NCBI GenBank assembly: GCA_016177705.1 | Contig: JACOUT010000011.1 | Location: 124,001 to 188,000, forward strand | Direction of reading: 5' to 3' | Length of the DNA: 64,000 bases | From: Deltaproteobacteria bacterium | GTDB taxonomy: Bacteria > Myxococcota > UBA727 > VGSZ01 | Shown here: piece by piece, positions 17,636 through 25,070 of the stretch | How the letters are laid out: the number at the start of each line of letters is the position of its first letter | Position numbering within the stretch: position 1 is the first letter of the stretch | Notes under the pieces: generated by a model | What the model was told of the DNA's origin: nothing | Databases searched by the model: none | What the model saw: only the letters and a program-made list of their open reading frames with translations | Program-made: the position numbers and the translations under genes

Positions 17636-20002
17636 GTGACCGAGCCCACCCACCTGCGCGCCGTCTCCCCTCCCAAGGACGACGACGACGAGCGCTCCCT
17701 GCCACCGACGACCGCGACGACGGGTGAGACGAGCCGGCGGCGGCGCGTGCGCCGCAAGGACGAGGTCGGGCCCGGTTCGCGGGTCGCGCGCGTCGGCGTG
17801 CTGCTCGCGTTGGCGGCCGCGTCGGCATTTCTGCTGGCGCCCCGCCTGGTGCGAAGCGACCTGCCGACCGACCCAGCGCTAGTCGGCACGCCGGCGCGCG
17901 CCTTCGTCAAGGCCGACCGCGACTACGTGCTCATCGACACCCAGACCACCGAGGAGCTGCGCGCGGCTGCCGGCGCGAGGAGCCGATCGGTGTGGGACCT
18001 CGACACCGCGCACGCGCTGCAAGACGCCCAGGTGCTGCACAAGGGGCTGGTGCGCTTGGCGGTGGCGCTCGAGCCGTTGCGCGCCGCGGCGGGTGGCACC
18101 GCCGAACGCGGCGCGCCGGCGGCAGCCACGCAGGCCGGTGAGCCGGTGCGCGCCGTGCTCGCGGGCGAGCTGGCGCTGGTCGGCCTCGAGGCGCCGCGCG
18201 ACGAGGTGTGGCGCGCGCTGACTCGCGCCGTGTGGACGGCGCCCGCCGTGGTCGACCGCTTTCAGGCGCGGCTGCAGGAGGCGCTCGCCGCGCCGGTGGT
18301 GGTCGAGCAGGTGATGCTCGCGCGCGACGTCCTGCGCGGCGTGGTGGTGCGCGCCGTGCCGGAGCGACCCGGTGGCGAGCAGTTGCGCGACGCGCAGGGC
18401 ATCCTCGACGTGCAGGCCGCGCGCGCCAGCGTCGCCGCGGCGGTGCAGCAGGACGTCGTCGAGCTGGCGGGCGGCCCGGCCGCCGAGGCGGCGCTCATCG
18501 GCGAGCTGGCGGGCGCCTTGGTGCGGCCCACGCTCAGCTACAACGCCGCCGAGAGCGACCGACGCCGCCGCTCCGAGGCCGAGGCGGTGCCGCCCGTGGT
18601 GGTGCGCGCGCGACGTGGCGAGCTGGTGCTGCGCCCGGGCGAGATCATCACGCCGCGCCACCGCCTGCTCACGCAAGCGATGGCGGTGCAGCAGGCCGAC
18701 AACCTGCGCACCAGCGCGCTCGTCGGCACCGGCGCCTTCGTCGCGCTCGTGTGCTCGGTGGTCTACCTGTTCGGCGCGCTGCGCGTGTTCCGCCGCACGC
18801 TCCGGATCCGCGACCTCACCTTTCTCGCCGTGCTGCTCTTGGTCGAGCTGCTCGGCATCGTGGTGGCTGACGCGCTGACGCCGCTGTTGCAGGCGCTGGT
18901 GCCCGGCATGTCGTCGGCGGCGATCTTCCTGGCGGTGCCGGTGGCGCTCGGCGCCATGACGGTGCGCCTGACCCTGCCGCCCGACGTGTCGCTGTTGTTC
19001 GCCCTGGTGGTGGCGCTGGTCGGCGGCGTGGTGGTGGAGCCGGGCATCCACTTCTCGGTAGTGGCGGTCGCCACCTCGCTCACCGGCGCCGCCGGCGTGT
19101 CGAGGGGCGAGCGGCGCGGCTCGATGGTGCTGGCGGGCGTCGGCGCCGGTCTGGTGGGCGCGCTCGCCGCGGTCGCGCTCGAGGTGTTCCGCGGAGCGGG
19201 CGCGGGCCTCGACCTGGTTTGGCTCGCCGCCGCCGCGCTCACCGGCGGCGCGCTGTCGGGGGCGCTCTTGCTCGTCGTGGTGCCGCTGGTCGAGGCCGTG
19301 TTCGGCTACGTCACCGAGCCGCGCCTCTATCGCCTGGCCGACTTGAACCGCCCGCTCCTCAAGGATCTGGTGGTGCATGCGCCCGGCACCTGGCACCACA
19401 GCGTGCGCGCCGCCGAGCTGGCCGAGGCCGCCGCGCGCGCCGTGGGCGCCAGCCCGCTGCTCGCGCGCACCATGGCGCTCTACCACGACGTCGGCAAGAT
19501 GAAGCAGCCGCTGATGTTCGCGGAGAACCAGAAGGGCGACAACCCGCACGATCGCATGGCGCCCGAGGAGAGCGCGCGCGTCGTGCGTTCACACGTCGCT
19601 GACGGCGTCAAGCTCGCGCAGGAGGCGGGCCTGCCGCGCGCCGTCATCGCCGGCATCGAGGATCACCACGCCGACAACCTGATGGAGAGCTTCGCCGGCA
19701 AGGCCCGCGCGGCCGTCGAGGTGGTGGGCGCCTTCGACGAGCAGCCCTTCCGCTATCTCGGGCGACCACCGCAGAGCAAAGAGGCGGCGCTGGTGATGTT
19801 GGCCGATCAGATCGAGGGCGCCTCGCGCAACCTCGGCGACCCGACGCCGGCGCGCCTGCGCAGCCTGGTCGACGCGTTGTTCGCGCGCGCCATCGACGAC
19901 GACACGTTGGGCGAGTGCGACCTGTCGCTGCGCGACCTGACGGTGGCGCGCGAGGCGCTGACGCGCGCGCTGCTGCGCCTGCACCGCCAGGAGCTGGCGT
20001 GA
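17636..20002 (+). CDS. 7TM-HD family phosphodiesterase (PgpH/YqfF-like)
   Basis: The 788-residue product begins at GTG 7 bases after the previous stop. It has a basic cytosolic N-terminus, one membrane segment at about 55, a large outside 7TMR-HDED-like region (80-360), then about seven membrane segments (365-560). The C-terminal HD domain has HHSVRAAELAE, the metal pair in YHDVGKMKQP, a VRSHV His and EDHH. This architecture fits PgpH, which hydrolyses cyclic di-AMP in Firmicutes. The nucleotide used here is not proven. Its stop overlaps the GTG of ybeY by four bases, and this 7TM-HD/ybeY pairing is common in many phyla. Confidence 0.88.
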   Translation: MTEPTHLRAVSPPKDDDDERSLPPTTATTGETSRRRRVRRKDEVGPGSRVARVGVLLALAAASAFLLAPRLVRSDLPTDPALVGTPARAFVKADRDYVLIDTQTTEELRAAAGARSRSVWDLDTAHALQDAQVLHKGLVRLAVALEPLRAAAGGTAERGAPAAATQAGEPVRAVLAGELALVGLEAPRDEVWRALTRAVWTAPAVVDRFQARLQEALAAPVVVEQVMLARDVLRGVVVRAVPERPGGEQLRDAQGILDVQAARASVAAAVQQDVVELAGGPAAEAALIGELAGALVRPTLSYNAAESDRRRRSEAEAVPPVVVRARRGELVLRPGEIITPRHRLLTQAMAVQQADNLRTSALVGTGAFVALVCSVVYLFGALRVFRRTLRIRDLTFLAVLLLVELLGIVVADALTPLLQALVPGMSSAAIFLAVPVALGAMTVRLTLPPDVSLLFALVVALVGGVVVEPGIHFSVVAVATSLTGAAGVSRGERRGSMVLAGVGAGLVGALAAVALEVFRGAGAGLDLVWLAAAALTGGALSGALLLVVVPLVEAVFGYVTEPRLYRLADLNRPLLKDLVVHAPGTWHHSVRAAELAEAAARAVGASPLLARTMALYHDVGKMKQPLMFAENQKGDNPHDRMAPEESARVVRSHVADGVKLAQEAGLPRAVIAGIEDHHADNLMESFAGKARAAVEVVGAFDEQPFRYLGRPPQSKEAALVMLADQIEGASRNLGDPTPARLRSLVDALFARAIDDDTLGECDLSLRDLTVAREALTRALLRLHRQELA

Positions 20003-20481
20003 AGGCGCGCCGTGGGCGCCTGCTGGTCTCGGGCGCGCGCCTGTTGCGCGCCGACAAGCGCGTCTGCCTGCGCGCCGCGCGCCGGCTGTTTCGGGCCGCT
20101 CGCGCAGGCGAGATCGACGTCGGGCTCGTGTTCGTGCACGACCTCGAGATGCGCGCGCTCAACCGCGCCTGGCGCGGCAAGGACGCGCCCACCGACGTGC
20201 TCGCGTTCGCGGCGCACGAGGGCGAGCCGGTGCCCGGCGCCGAGCACACGCTCGGCGACCTGGTGGTCTCCGTCGACACCGCGCGCCGACAGGCGCGGGC
20301 GCTCGGCCACGCCGTCGAGGAGGAGATCGCGGTGCTGGTGGCGCACGGCCTGGCGCACCTGTGCGGCTTCGATCACGAGAAGGGCACCGAGCAGGCCGAG
20401 GCGCAGCGCTCGTGCGAGATGACGCTGCTCGCCGGCGCGCGCTTCGACGTGGCGCTGGCGCTCAGCGCCCGCGCGCCCTGA
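19999..20481 (+). CDS. ybeY: Endoribonuclease YbeY (rRNA maturation factor)
   Basis: YbeY is a single-strand-specific, metal-dependent RNase needed for 16S rRNA 3'-end maturation and ribosome quality control. The 160-residue product keeps the zinc motif HGLAHLCGFDH at about 115-125 and the upstream strand motif LNRAWRGKDAPTDVLAF. A GTG start overlaps the upstream stop as GTGA, so translation is coupled. The last 20 bases overlap the end of a convergent PEGA-domain gene. Family assignment is firm. Confidence 0.93.
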   Translation: MKARRGRLLVSGARLLRADKRVCLRAARRLFRAARAGEIDVGLVFVHDLEMRALNRAWRGKDAPTDVLAFAAHEGEPVPGAEHTLGDLVVSVDTARRQARALGHAVEEEIAVLVAHGLAHLCGFDHEKGTEQAEAQRSCEMTLLAGARFDVALALSARAP

Positions 20482-21511
20482 GGTTGGGCCGTACCTTGGC
20501 GGCGACGCGGCCGTCGAGGCTGACGGTGCCCTTCCAGGGCGCGAAGCCGTCGGCGTGCACGCGCACGGCGTGCTTGGCATAGCGGTCGAGCTCGCGCACG
20601 CGCAACGACGGCCCACGGCCGCGCTCGACGCCGTTGACGAACACGACGGCGCCGGCCGGCACGTCGACGATGAGGGTGCCGTCGGCCGGCTCGGCCTCGA
20701 GCGTTTGGGCGCCGCTGCCGGTGGAGCTGGCCGACAGGGAGTTGCGCGCGGTCTTGGCACGTCGCGGCGGTTCGCTCGCGGGCGGCGGATCGGTGGTGTC
20801 GGAGCCGTGCGCCGGCGGCGCCAGCACGGTGGGTGCGCGCGGCGGCGTCGCGGCGACGGCAGGAGTGGCCATGGCAGGGTCGGACGGCGCGGTGCGCTCG
20901 TCGTCGAAGTCGGCGACGTGCTGCTGCAGCTCCTCGGGCGTGGGGCGGCGCGGCTGTTGTGCGTCGGGAGACTGAAAGATGCGCGTGATGCGCGGCGCGG
21001 TCGGTCCCGCGCTGCCGCCGAGGGGCCGCGCCTCCGTGACGATGTCGCGGCCGGGCAAGGGGCGCGGCGCCTTGGGCAACGCGCTCGACATCGCCGGCAC
21101 CGGCGAGGGCACGGGCGGCGGCAGCGCCACCGGCGGCGGGGGCGCGTGGGCCGTCCAGCGCGGCACGGCCATGGTGCGCGAGTCCTCGTCTGCCGACGAC
21201 ACCGAGGTGGGCGAGAACGGCGGCGCCGCCGGCGCTGCTGGCTGCGCCGTCGCGGGCGACGCCGAGCGCGACGACGCCGGGCGGGCGAGGAACTCGGTGG
21301 CCTCTTCACCCGAGTCGTCGCTCTGGTGGAGCGGCCCCTCCTCCGACGAGCTCGCCTCCGACGAGATGTTCGCCTTCTTGGTGGGGGCGTTGGGCGAGGC
21401 GAGCACCTTGCGCTTCTTGGCGAGCGCCGCGTGGATCTTGCTCGACGCCTCGCGCATGTCGATGGCGGTCGCCTCGTCCTCGCCGGAGTGCCCACGTCGC
21501 CTCGACGCCAT
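20462..21511 (-). CDS. Pro/Ala-rich protein with C-terminal PEGA domain
   Basis: The 349-residue product has no signal peptide. Most of it is disordered: a basic start (MASRRRGHSG), Ser/Glu-rich stretches and long Pro/Ala segments. The last 75 residues form a PEGA-type beta domain: GTLIVDVPAGAVVFVNGVERGRGPS, then HAVRVHADGFAPWKGTVSL. PEGA domains often sit on surface or kinase-linked proteins in Myxococcota. The N-terminal region contains a TAIDMREASSKIHAAL helix that could be a docking segment. It is convergent with ybeY and divergent from the glutamine amidase gene (about 108 bases between starts). The function is unknown. Confidence 0.72.
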   Translation of the reverse strand: MASRRRGHSGEDEATAIDMREASSKIHAALAKKRKVLASPNAPTKKANISSEASSSEEGPLHQSDDSGEEATEFLARPASSRSASPATAQPAAPAAPPFSPTSVSSADEDSRTMAVPRWTAHAPPPPVALPPPVPSPVPAMSSALPKAPRPLPGRDIVTEARPLGGSAGPTAPRITRIFQSPDAQQPRRPTPEELQQHVADFDDERTAPSDPAMATPAVAATPPRAPTVLAPPAHGSDTTDPPPASEPPRRAKTARNSLSASSTGSGAQTLEAEPADGTLIVDVPAGAVVFVNGVERGRGPSLRVRELDRYAKHAVRVHADGFAPWKGTVSLDGRVAAKVRPNLRARGR

Positions 21512-21619
21512 GGTCTGGTTCTTAGCACGGCCGCCGACCAGGTAGGCGCGCTGTCCGCCCTGCGACGGTGCGTGCGACGGTGCTCGCGCCGGCACCCGGG
21601 TGCGCGCTATCTGGGGCGC

Positions 21620-22171
21620 GTGCGCTACGCGCCCTACTTCTGCGAAGAGAACGTCTGGCACCTCGCCCAGGAGCGTGCCGGGCAGGCGGGCGAGCGCCTG
21701 GTGGTGTTCGTGCTCGGCGCCGATCCGTCGCGGCCGGCGGTGGCCGTGTGGGGCCAGCGCGCCGCGGCCGGCGCGCCGTTCGTCATCTGGGACTACCACG
21801 TGGTGCTGTTCGAGCGGCCGGGGGCGCAGGTCGGCTGGCAGGTGTGGGACCAGGACAGCACGCTCGGCATGCCGATCGACGCTGCGCGTTGGCTGGCCGG
21901 CAGCTTCCCGCAGCCGCTGCCGGGCTTGGCCCCGCTCTTTCGCGTGCTCGACGCCGACGAGCTGCTGCGCGTCTTCTCCTCCGATCGCCGCCACATGCGC
22001 GCCGCGGACGGCAGCGCGTTGCACCCCTTCCCGCCCTGGCCGCCCATCCTCGACGCCGAGGGGCGCCACCTGCTGCCTCGCTTCATCGACGCGAGCGACC
22101 CCTTCCTCGGCGAGCGCTGCGACCTGTCGGGCATGCGGCTACGCTTCACCACCGCCGCGGGAGCGCCATGA
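21620..22171 (+). CDS. Protein N-terminal glutamine amidohydrolase (NTAQ1 family)
   Basis: NTAQ1 converts N-terminal Gln to Glu, feeding the eukaryotic Arg/N-degron pathway. The product is about 183 aa, near the family's 200. Landmark motifs are all present: FCEENVWHL with the nucleophile Cys at about residue 8, PFVIWDYHVVLFE with the catalytic His, VWDQDSTLGMP with the Asp, and the family block FRVLDADELLRVFSSDRRHM followed by PPWPPI. GTG at 21620 is chosen because it puts the Cys near the N-terminus, as in the eukaryotic enzymes. Its stop overlaps the Nudix start (ATGA), so the two are coupled. The family is mainly eukaryotic, so a bacterial copy here is unusual. Confidence 0.85.
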   Translation: MRYAPYFCEENVWHLAQERAGQAGERLVVFVLGADPSRPAVAVWGQRAAAGAPFVIWDYHVVLFERPGAQVGWQVWDQDSTLGMPIDAARWLAGSFPQPLPGLAPLFRVLDADELLRVFSSDRRHMRAADGSALHPFPPWPPILDAEGRHLLPRFIDASDPFLGERCDLSGMRLRFTTAAGAP

Positions 22172-22683
22172 GGAAGCACATCTTCAAGGGACGGGTGATC
22201 GACGTCGGCACCGAGGAGGTGACGCTGCCCTCGGGAGTCACGGTTACGCTCGACGTCATTCGGCATCCTGGGGCCGCGCTGGTGGTGCCGCTCGACCGCG
22301 ATCGGGTCACGCTCATCCGGCAGTACCGGCACTGTGCGGGCGGCTGGCTGTGGGAGTGCCCGGCCGGCACGCTCGAGCCCGGCGAAGAGCCGCTGGCGTG
22401 CGCGCGCCGGGAGCTGGCCGAGGAGGCGGGCTTGCAGGCGAGCACGCTCCACTACGCGGGCTTCGTGTTCAACGCGCCAGGCTACGCGGACGAGAAGATC
22501 CACGTGTTCATCGCCACCGGGCTGTCGCCGCGGGCGGGCGAGCGCGACCACGACGAGGTCATCACCGAGGTGCGCACCTTCACCTTCGACGACTGCGAGG
22601 CCATGGTGGCGCGAAACGAGATCACCGACGCCAAGACCGTGGCGGCGCTGTTTCACGCGCGCCGCTTCGTGGTGCGCGAGTAG
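22168..22683 (+). CDS. Nudix hydrolase, ADP-ribose pyrophosphatase-like
   Basis: Nudix ADP-ribose pyrophosphatases split ADP-ribose to AMP and ribose-5-phosphate. The 171-residue product has a perfect Nudix box (G-x5-E-x7-REL-x-EE-x-GL) at about 70-92. It also has the NudF-like features HPGAALVVPLD, IRQYRHCAGGWLWECPAG and a late GY-x-DEKIHVFIA strand. The YRH and ECPAG segments favour ADP-ribose-type substrates over nucleoside triphosphates. It is translated with the upstream amidase gene through an ATGA overlap and precedes the PARP gene by 106 bases. In that context it could remove ADP-ribose released by the hydrolases encoded downstream. Confidence 0.88.
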   Translation: MRKHIFKGRVIDVGTEEVTLPSGVTVTLDVIRHPGAALVVPLDRDRVTLIRQYRHCAGGWLWECPAGTLEPGEEPLACARRELAEEAGLQASTLHYAGFVFNAPGYADEKIHVFIATGLSPRAGERDHDEVITEVRTFTFDDCEAMVARNEITDAKTVAALFHARRFVVRE

Positions 22684-22789
22684 CGCCGACCGACCGTGAG
22701 GTCCGACACAGCGCGTGGTGCGCGAGCGTTGCCGTCGGGCGGCAGGCGGTCGTAGCGTGCGGCGCCGCCGGCCGGGCGCAGGAGGCGTG

Positions 22790-24220
22790 ATGGCGAGCGT
22801 GAAGGCGTGGAAACAGAGCGACCCGAAGGCGCCGCCCTACCCGGCGGACTTCGAGATCGTGAAGCGCGCGGTCTTGCAGGTCACCGACCTGAAGAACAAC
22901 AACAACAAGTACTACGGCATCGAGCTGCACAAGGCCGCCGACCAGTTCCGCGTGTTCACGCACTATGGTCGCACCGACGACCTCGACCGCGATCCCGAGG
23001 CGGGCGCCAAGGAGAGCCGCTTCTTCACGTCGCTGCCCGAGGCGCAGCGCGAGTACGAGCGCATCCTCAGGGAGAAGACCTCGCCGGCCAAGGGGTACCA
23101 GGAGGTGAGCCTGGCGTCCTCGAGGATCGGCAGCGCCAAGGCGCGCGGGCAGAGCTCCGGACACGTCGACGACAAGACGCTCGCCAAGATCAAGGGCGAC
23201 GAGCAGGCCGCGGCACCCGCGCCGAAGAAGAGCGAGCTGCCCGACGGTCTGCAGGAGCTGGTCAAGTACATCTACGCGGAGGCGACCAACGCGCTCACCT
23301 CGACGGTGGCGGCCAAGATCACCGCCAACGGCATCGAGACGCCGCTCGGCATCCTCACCGTGGGTCAGCTCGAGAAGGGCGCGGCCGTGCTCGACGAGAT
23401 CTACGCGCTGTTCAAGGGCAGCAAGGGATCGCCGAGCCGCTTCCAGGACCTGTCGGGCGACTTCTACACGGCCGTCCCGCACCGCATCGGGCGCACGCGT
23501 GAGGCCGTCGCCGCCGCGGTCATCGACACGCTGGCCGAGATCAACGCCAAGCAAGAGACCCTGCAGTTGATGAAGGACATGCTCGCGGTCAACGGCGAGA
23601 AGGGCAGCGTGCTGTTCGACAACAAGGTCGACGACCAGTACCGCGCGCTCGGCTGCACCATCGAGCAGATCCCGAACGGTTCACCGGAGCACGACGAGTG
23701 GGCGGCGCACGTCGTCAAGAGCCAGGTGAAGTCGAAGAACGTCAAGGTGCGCCACGTGTACCGCCTCAAGCGCGGCGGCGAGTGGGACGCGTTCGACACC
23801 AAGGTCGGCAACGAGCGCATGCTGTTTCACGGCAGCCGCATCAAGAACTGGGTGGGCATTCTGTCGCGCGGCATCGTGCTGCCGAAGATCGTGGTGTCGA
23901 TGGGCGTCAACCGCACCGACGCGGGCTGGCTCGGCAACGGCATCTACTTCGGCGACGCGGCCTGCACGGCGTCGTTCTACACGACGCCCGGCACCAGCGG
24001 GCGCAAGACGCGCTTCCTGAGCATCGCGCGCGTCGCGCTCGGCAAGGTCAAGGACTTCACCAAGATCACCTACGGGCTCGAGGGGCCGCCGGCCGGCTAC
24101 GACTCGTGCCACGGCGTGCGCAACTCCAAGGGCGCGCCGACGCAGTTCGAGGACGACGAGTACGTGGTGTACCGGACGCCGCAGCAGCGGCTCGAGTACC
24201 TGGTGGAGTTCACGGCGTAG
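22790..24220 (+). CDS. WGR-domain poly(ADP-ribose) polymerase with regulatory domain
   Basis: PARPs transfer ADP-ribose from NAD+ to proteins or nucleic acids, often on sensing DNA ends. The 476-residue product has the eukaryotic PARP1-3 core. A WGR domain spans about 25-110 (NKYYGIELH, FTHYGRTDD, GYQEV). The helical regulatory domain spans about 148-270 (LQELVKYIYAE, PLGILTVGQLEKG, then DLSGDFYTAVPHRIG). The ART domain runs from about 320 and carries the full H-Y-E triad: His347 in LFHGSR, Tyr386 in GNGIYFGD and Glu457 in DDEYVVY. Glu at the last position is compatible with polymer formation. A GGAGGCG ribosome site precedes the ATG. The next gene, 25 bases on, encodes a macrodomain. Confidence 0.95.
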   Translation: MASVKAWKQSDPKAPPYPADFEIVKRAVLQVTDLKNNNNKYYGIELHKAADQFRVFTHYGRTDDLDRDPEAGAKESRFFTSLPEAQREYERILREKTSPAKGYQEVSLASSRIGSAKARGQSSGHVDDKTLAKIKGDEQAAAPAPKKSELPDGLQELVKYIYAEATNALTSTVAAKITANGIETPLGILTVGQLEKGAAVLDEIYALFKGSKGSPSRFQDLSGDFYTAVPHRIGRTREAVAAAVIDTLAEINAKQETLQLMKDMLAVNGEKGSVLFDNKVDDQYRALGCTIEQIPNGSPEHDEWAAHVVKSQVKSKNVKVRHVYRLKRGGEWDAFDTKVGNERMLFHGSRIKNWVGILSRGIVLPKIVVSMGVNRTDAGWLGNGIYFGDAACTASFYTTPGTSGRKTRFLSIARVALGKVKDFTKITYGLEGPPAGYDSCHGVRNSKGAPTQFEDDEYVVYRTPQQRLEYLVEFTA

Positions 24221-24245
24221 CGGGCCCGGCGTCAGAGGAGGTTCT

Positions 24246-25034
24246 GTGCTGGTACGGGTGGTCTTGACCGACATCAACCCCAAGATGATCGCCGCGTGGC
24301 GGGCGACCTTCGAGGAGAACCCCGAGGTCGACATCGTGCCGGGCTCGATGCTCGAGCAGGCGGTGAGCGCGTGGGTGACGCCCACCAACGCCAAGGCCTC
24401 GATGGACGGCGGGCTCGACGCCGTCATCAAGAAGCACCTGGGCGGCGCCATCGAGAAGAAGGTCCAGGCGGAGGTCAAGCGACGCTACGGCGGCACCATG
24501 AAGGTCGGCACCGCCACCTGTGTCGAGACCGGCGCCGACCAGCCGCGCTTCTTGATCTCGACGCCGACCATGGTCGGCTCCTCCGACGACGTCAGCGCCA
24601 CGCTCAACGTTGCGCTCGCCTGCTGTGCGGCGTTTCAGGCGGTGCATATGCACAACGCCGAGCGTGGCGGCCAGATTCGTTCCATCGCGCTGCCCGGGCT
24701 CGGTGCCGCCACCGGGCGCACGCCGGTCGAGATCTGCGCCGACCTGATGTGGACCGCCTACAACCTGTTTCGCGAGAAGGAGTTCTCCGACTACGCGGAG
24801 ATGCGCAAGGCGCTCGAGGCCATCCTGGGCGACCTCGGCGAGTTCGGCGACAAGATGAAGACCGACGCGGGCAAGGCGGACGTGAAGAAGAAGACCGCTG
24901 CGGTGAACGCGCCTGCGCCCGCGCCGCTGTCGGACGATGAGGCCGGCGACTTCGACGACGCCGACGATGACGACGACGAGGACGAAGAAGGTGAGGACGA
25001 CGGCGACGATGACGACGACTTCGACGACCACTGA
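24246..25034 (+). CDS. Macrodomain protein with long acidic tail
   Basis: Macrodomains bind or hydrolyse ADP-ribose. Residues 1-175 show the fold: LTDINPKMIAAW, VTPTNAKASMDGGLDAVI (the ADP-ribose loop, with Asn and the DGG segment), FLISTPTM, and the PGLGAATG phosphate loop. Residues about 185-215 are a Lys/Asp helix. The last 45 residues are almost all Asp and Glu. Such tails mimic nucleic acid or bind basic proteins. GTG at 24246 follows a very strong AGAGGAGG site. It sits directly after the PARP gene and is therefore the likely reader or eraser of its product. Confidence 0.88.
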   Translation: MLVRVVLTDINPKMIAAWRATFEENPEVDIVPGSMLEQAVSAWVTPTNAKASMDGGLDAVIKKHLGGAIEKKVQAEVKRRYGGTMKVGTATCVETGADQPRFLISTPTMVGSSDDVSATLNVALACCAAFQAVHMHNAERGGQIRSIALPGLGAATGRTPVEICADLMWTAYNLFREKEFSDYAEMRKALEAILGDLGEFGDKMKTDAGKADVKKKTAAVNAPAPAPLSDDEAGDFDDADDDDDEDEEGEDDGDDDDDFDDH

Positions 25035-25070
25035 GGGGCAGGGCCCAAAGACGGCCGCGGGGTCGGCGCA

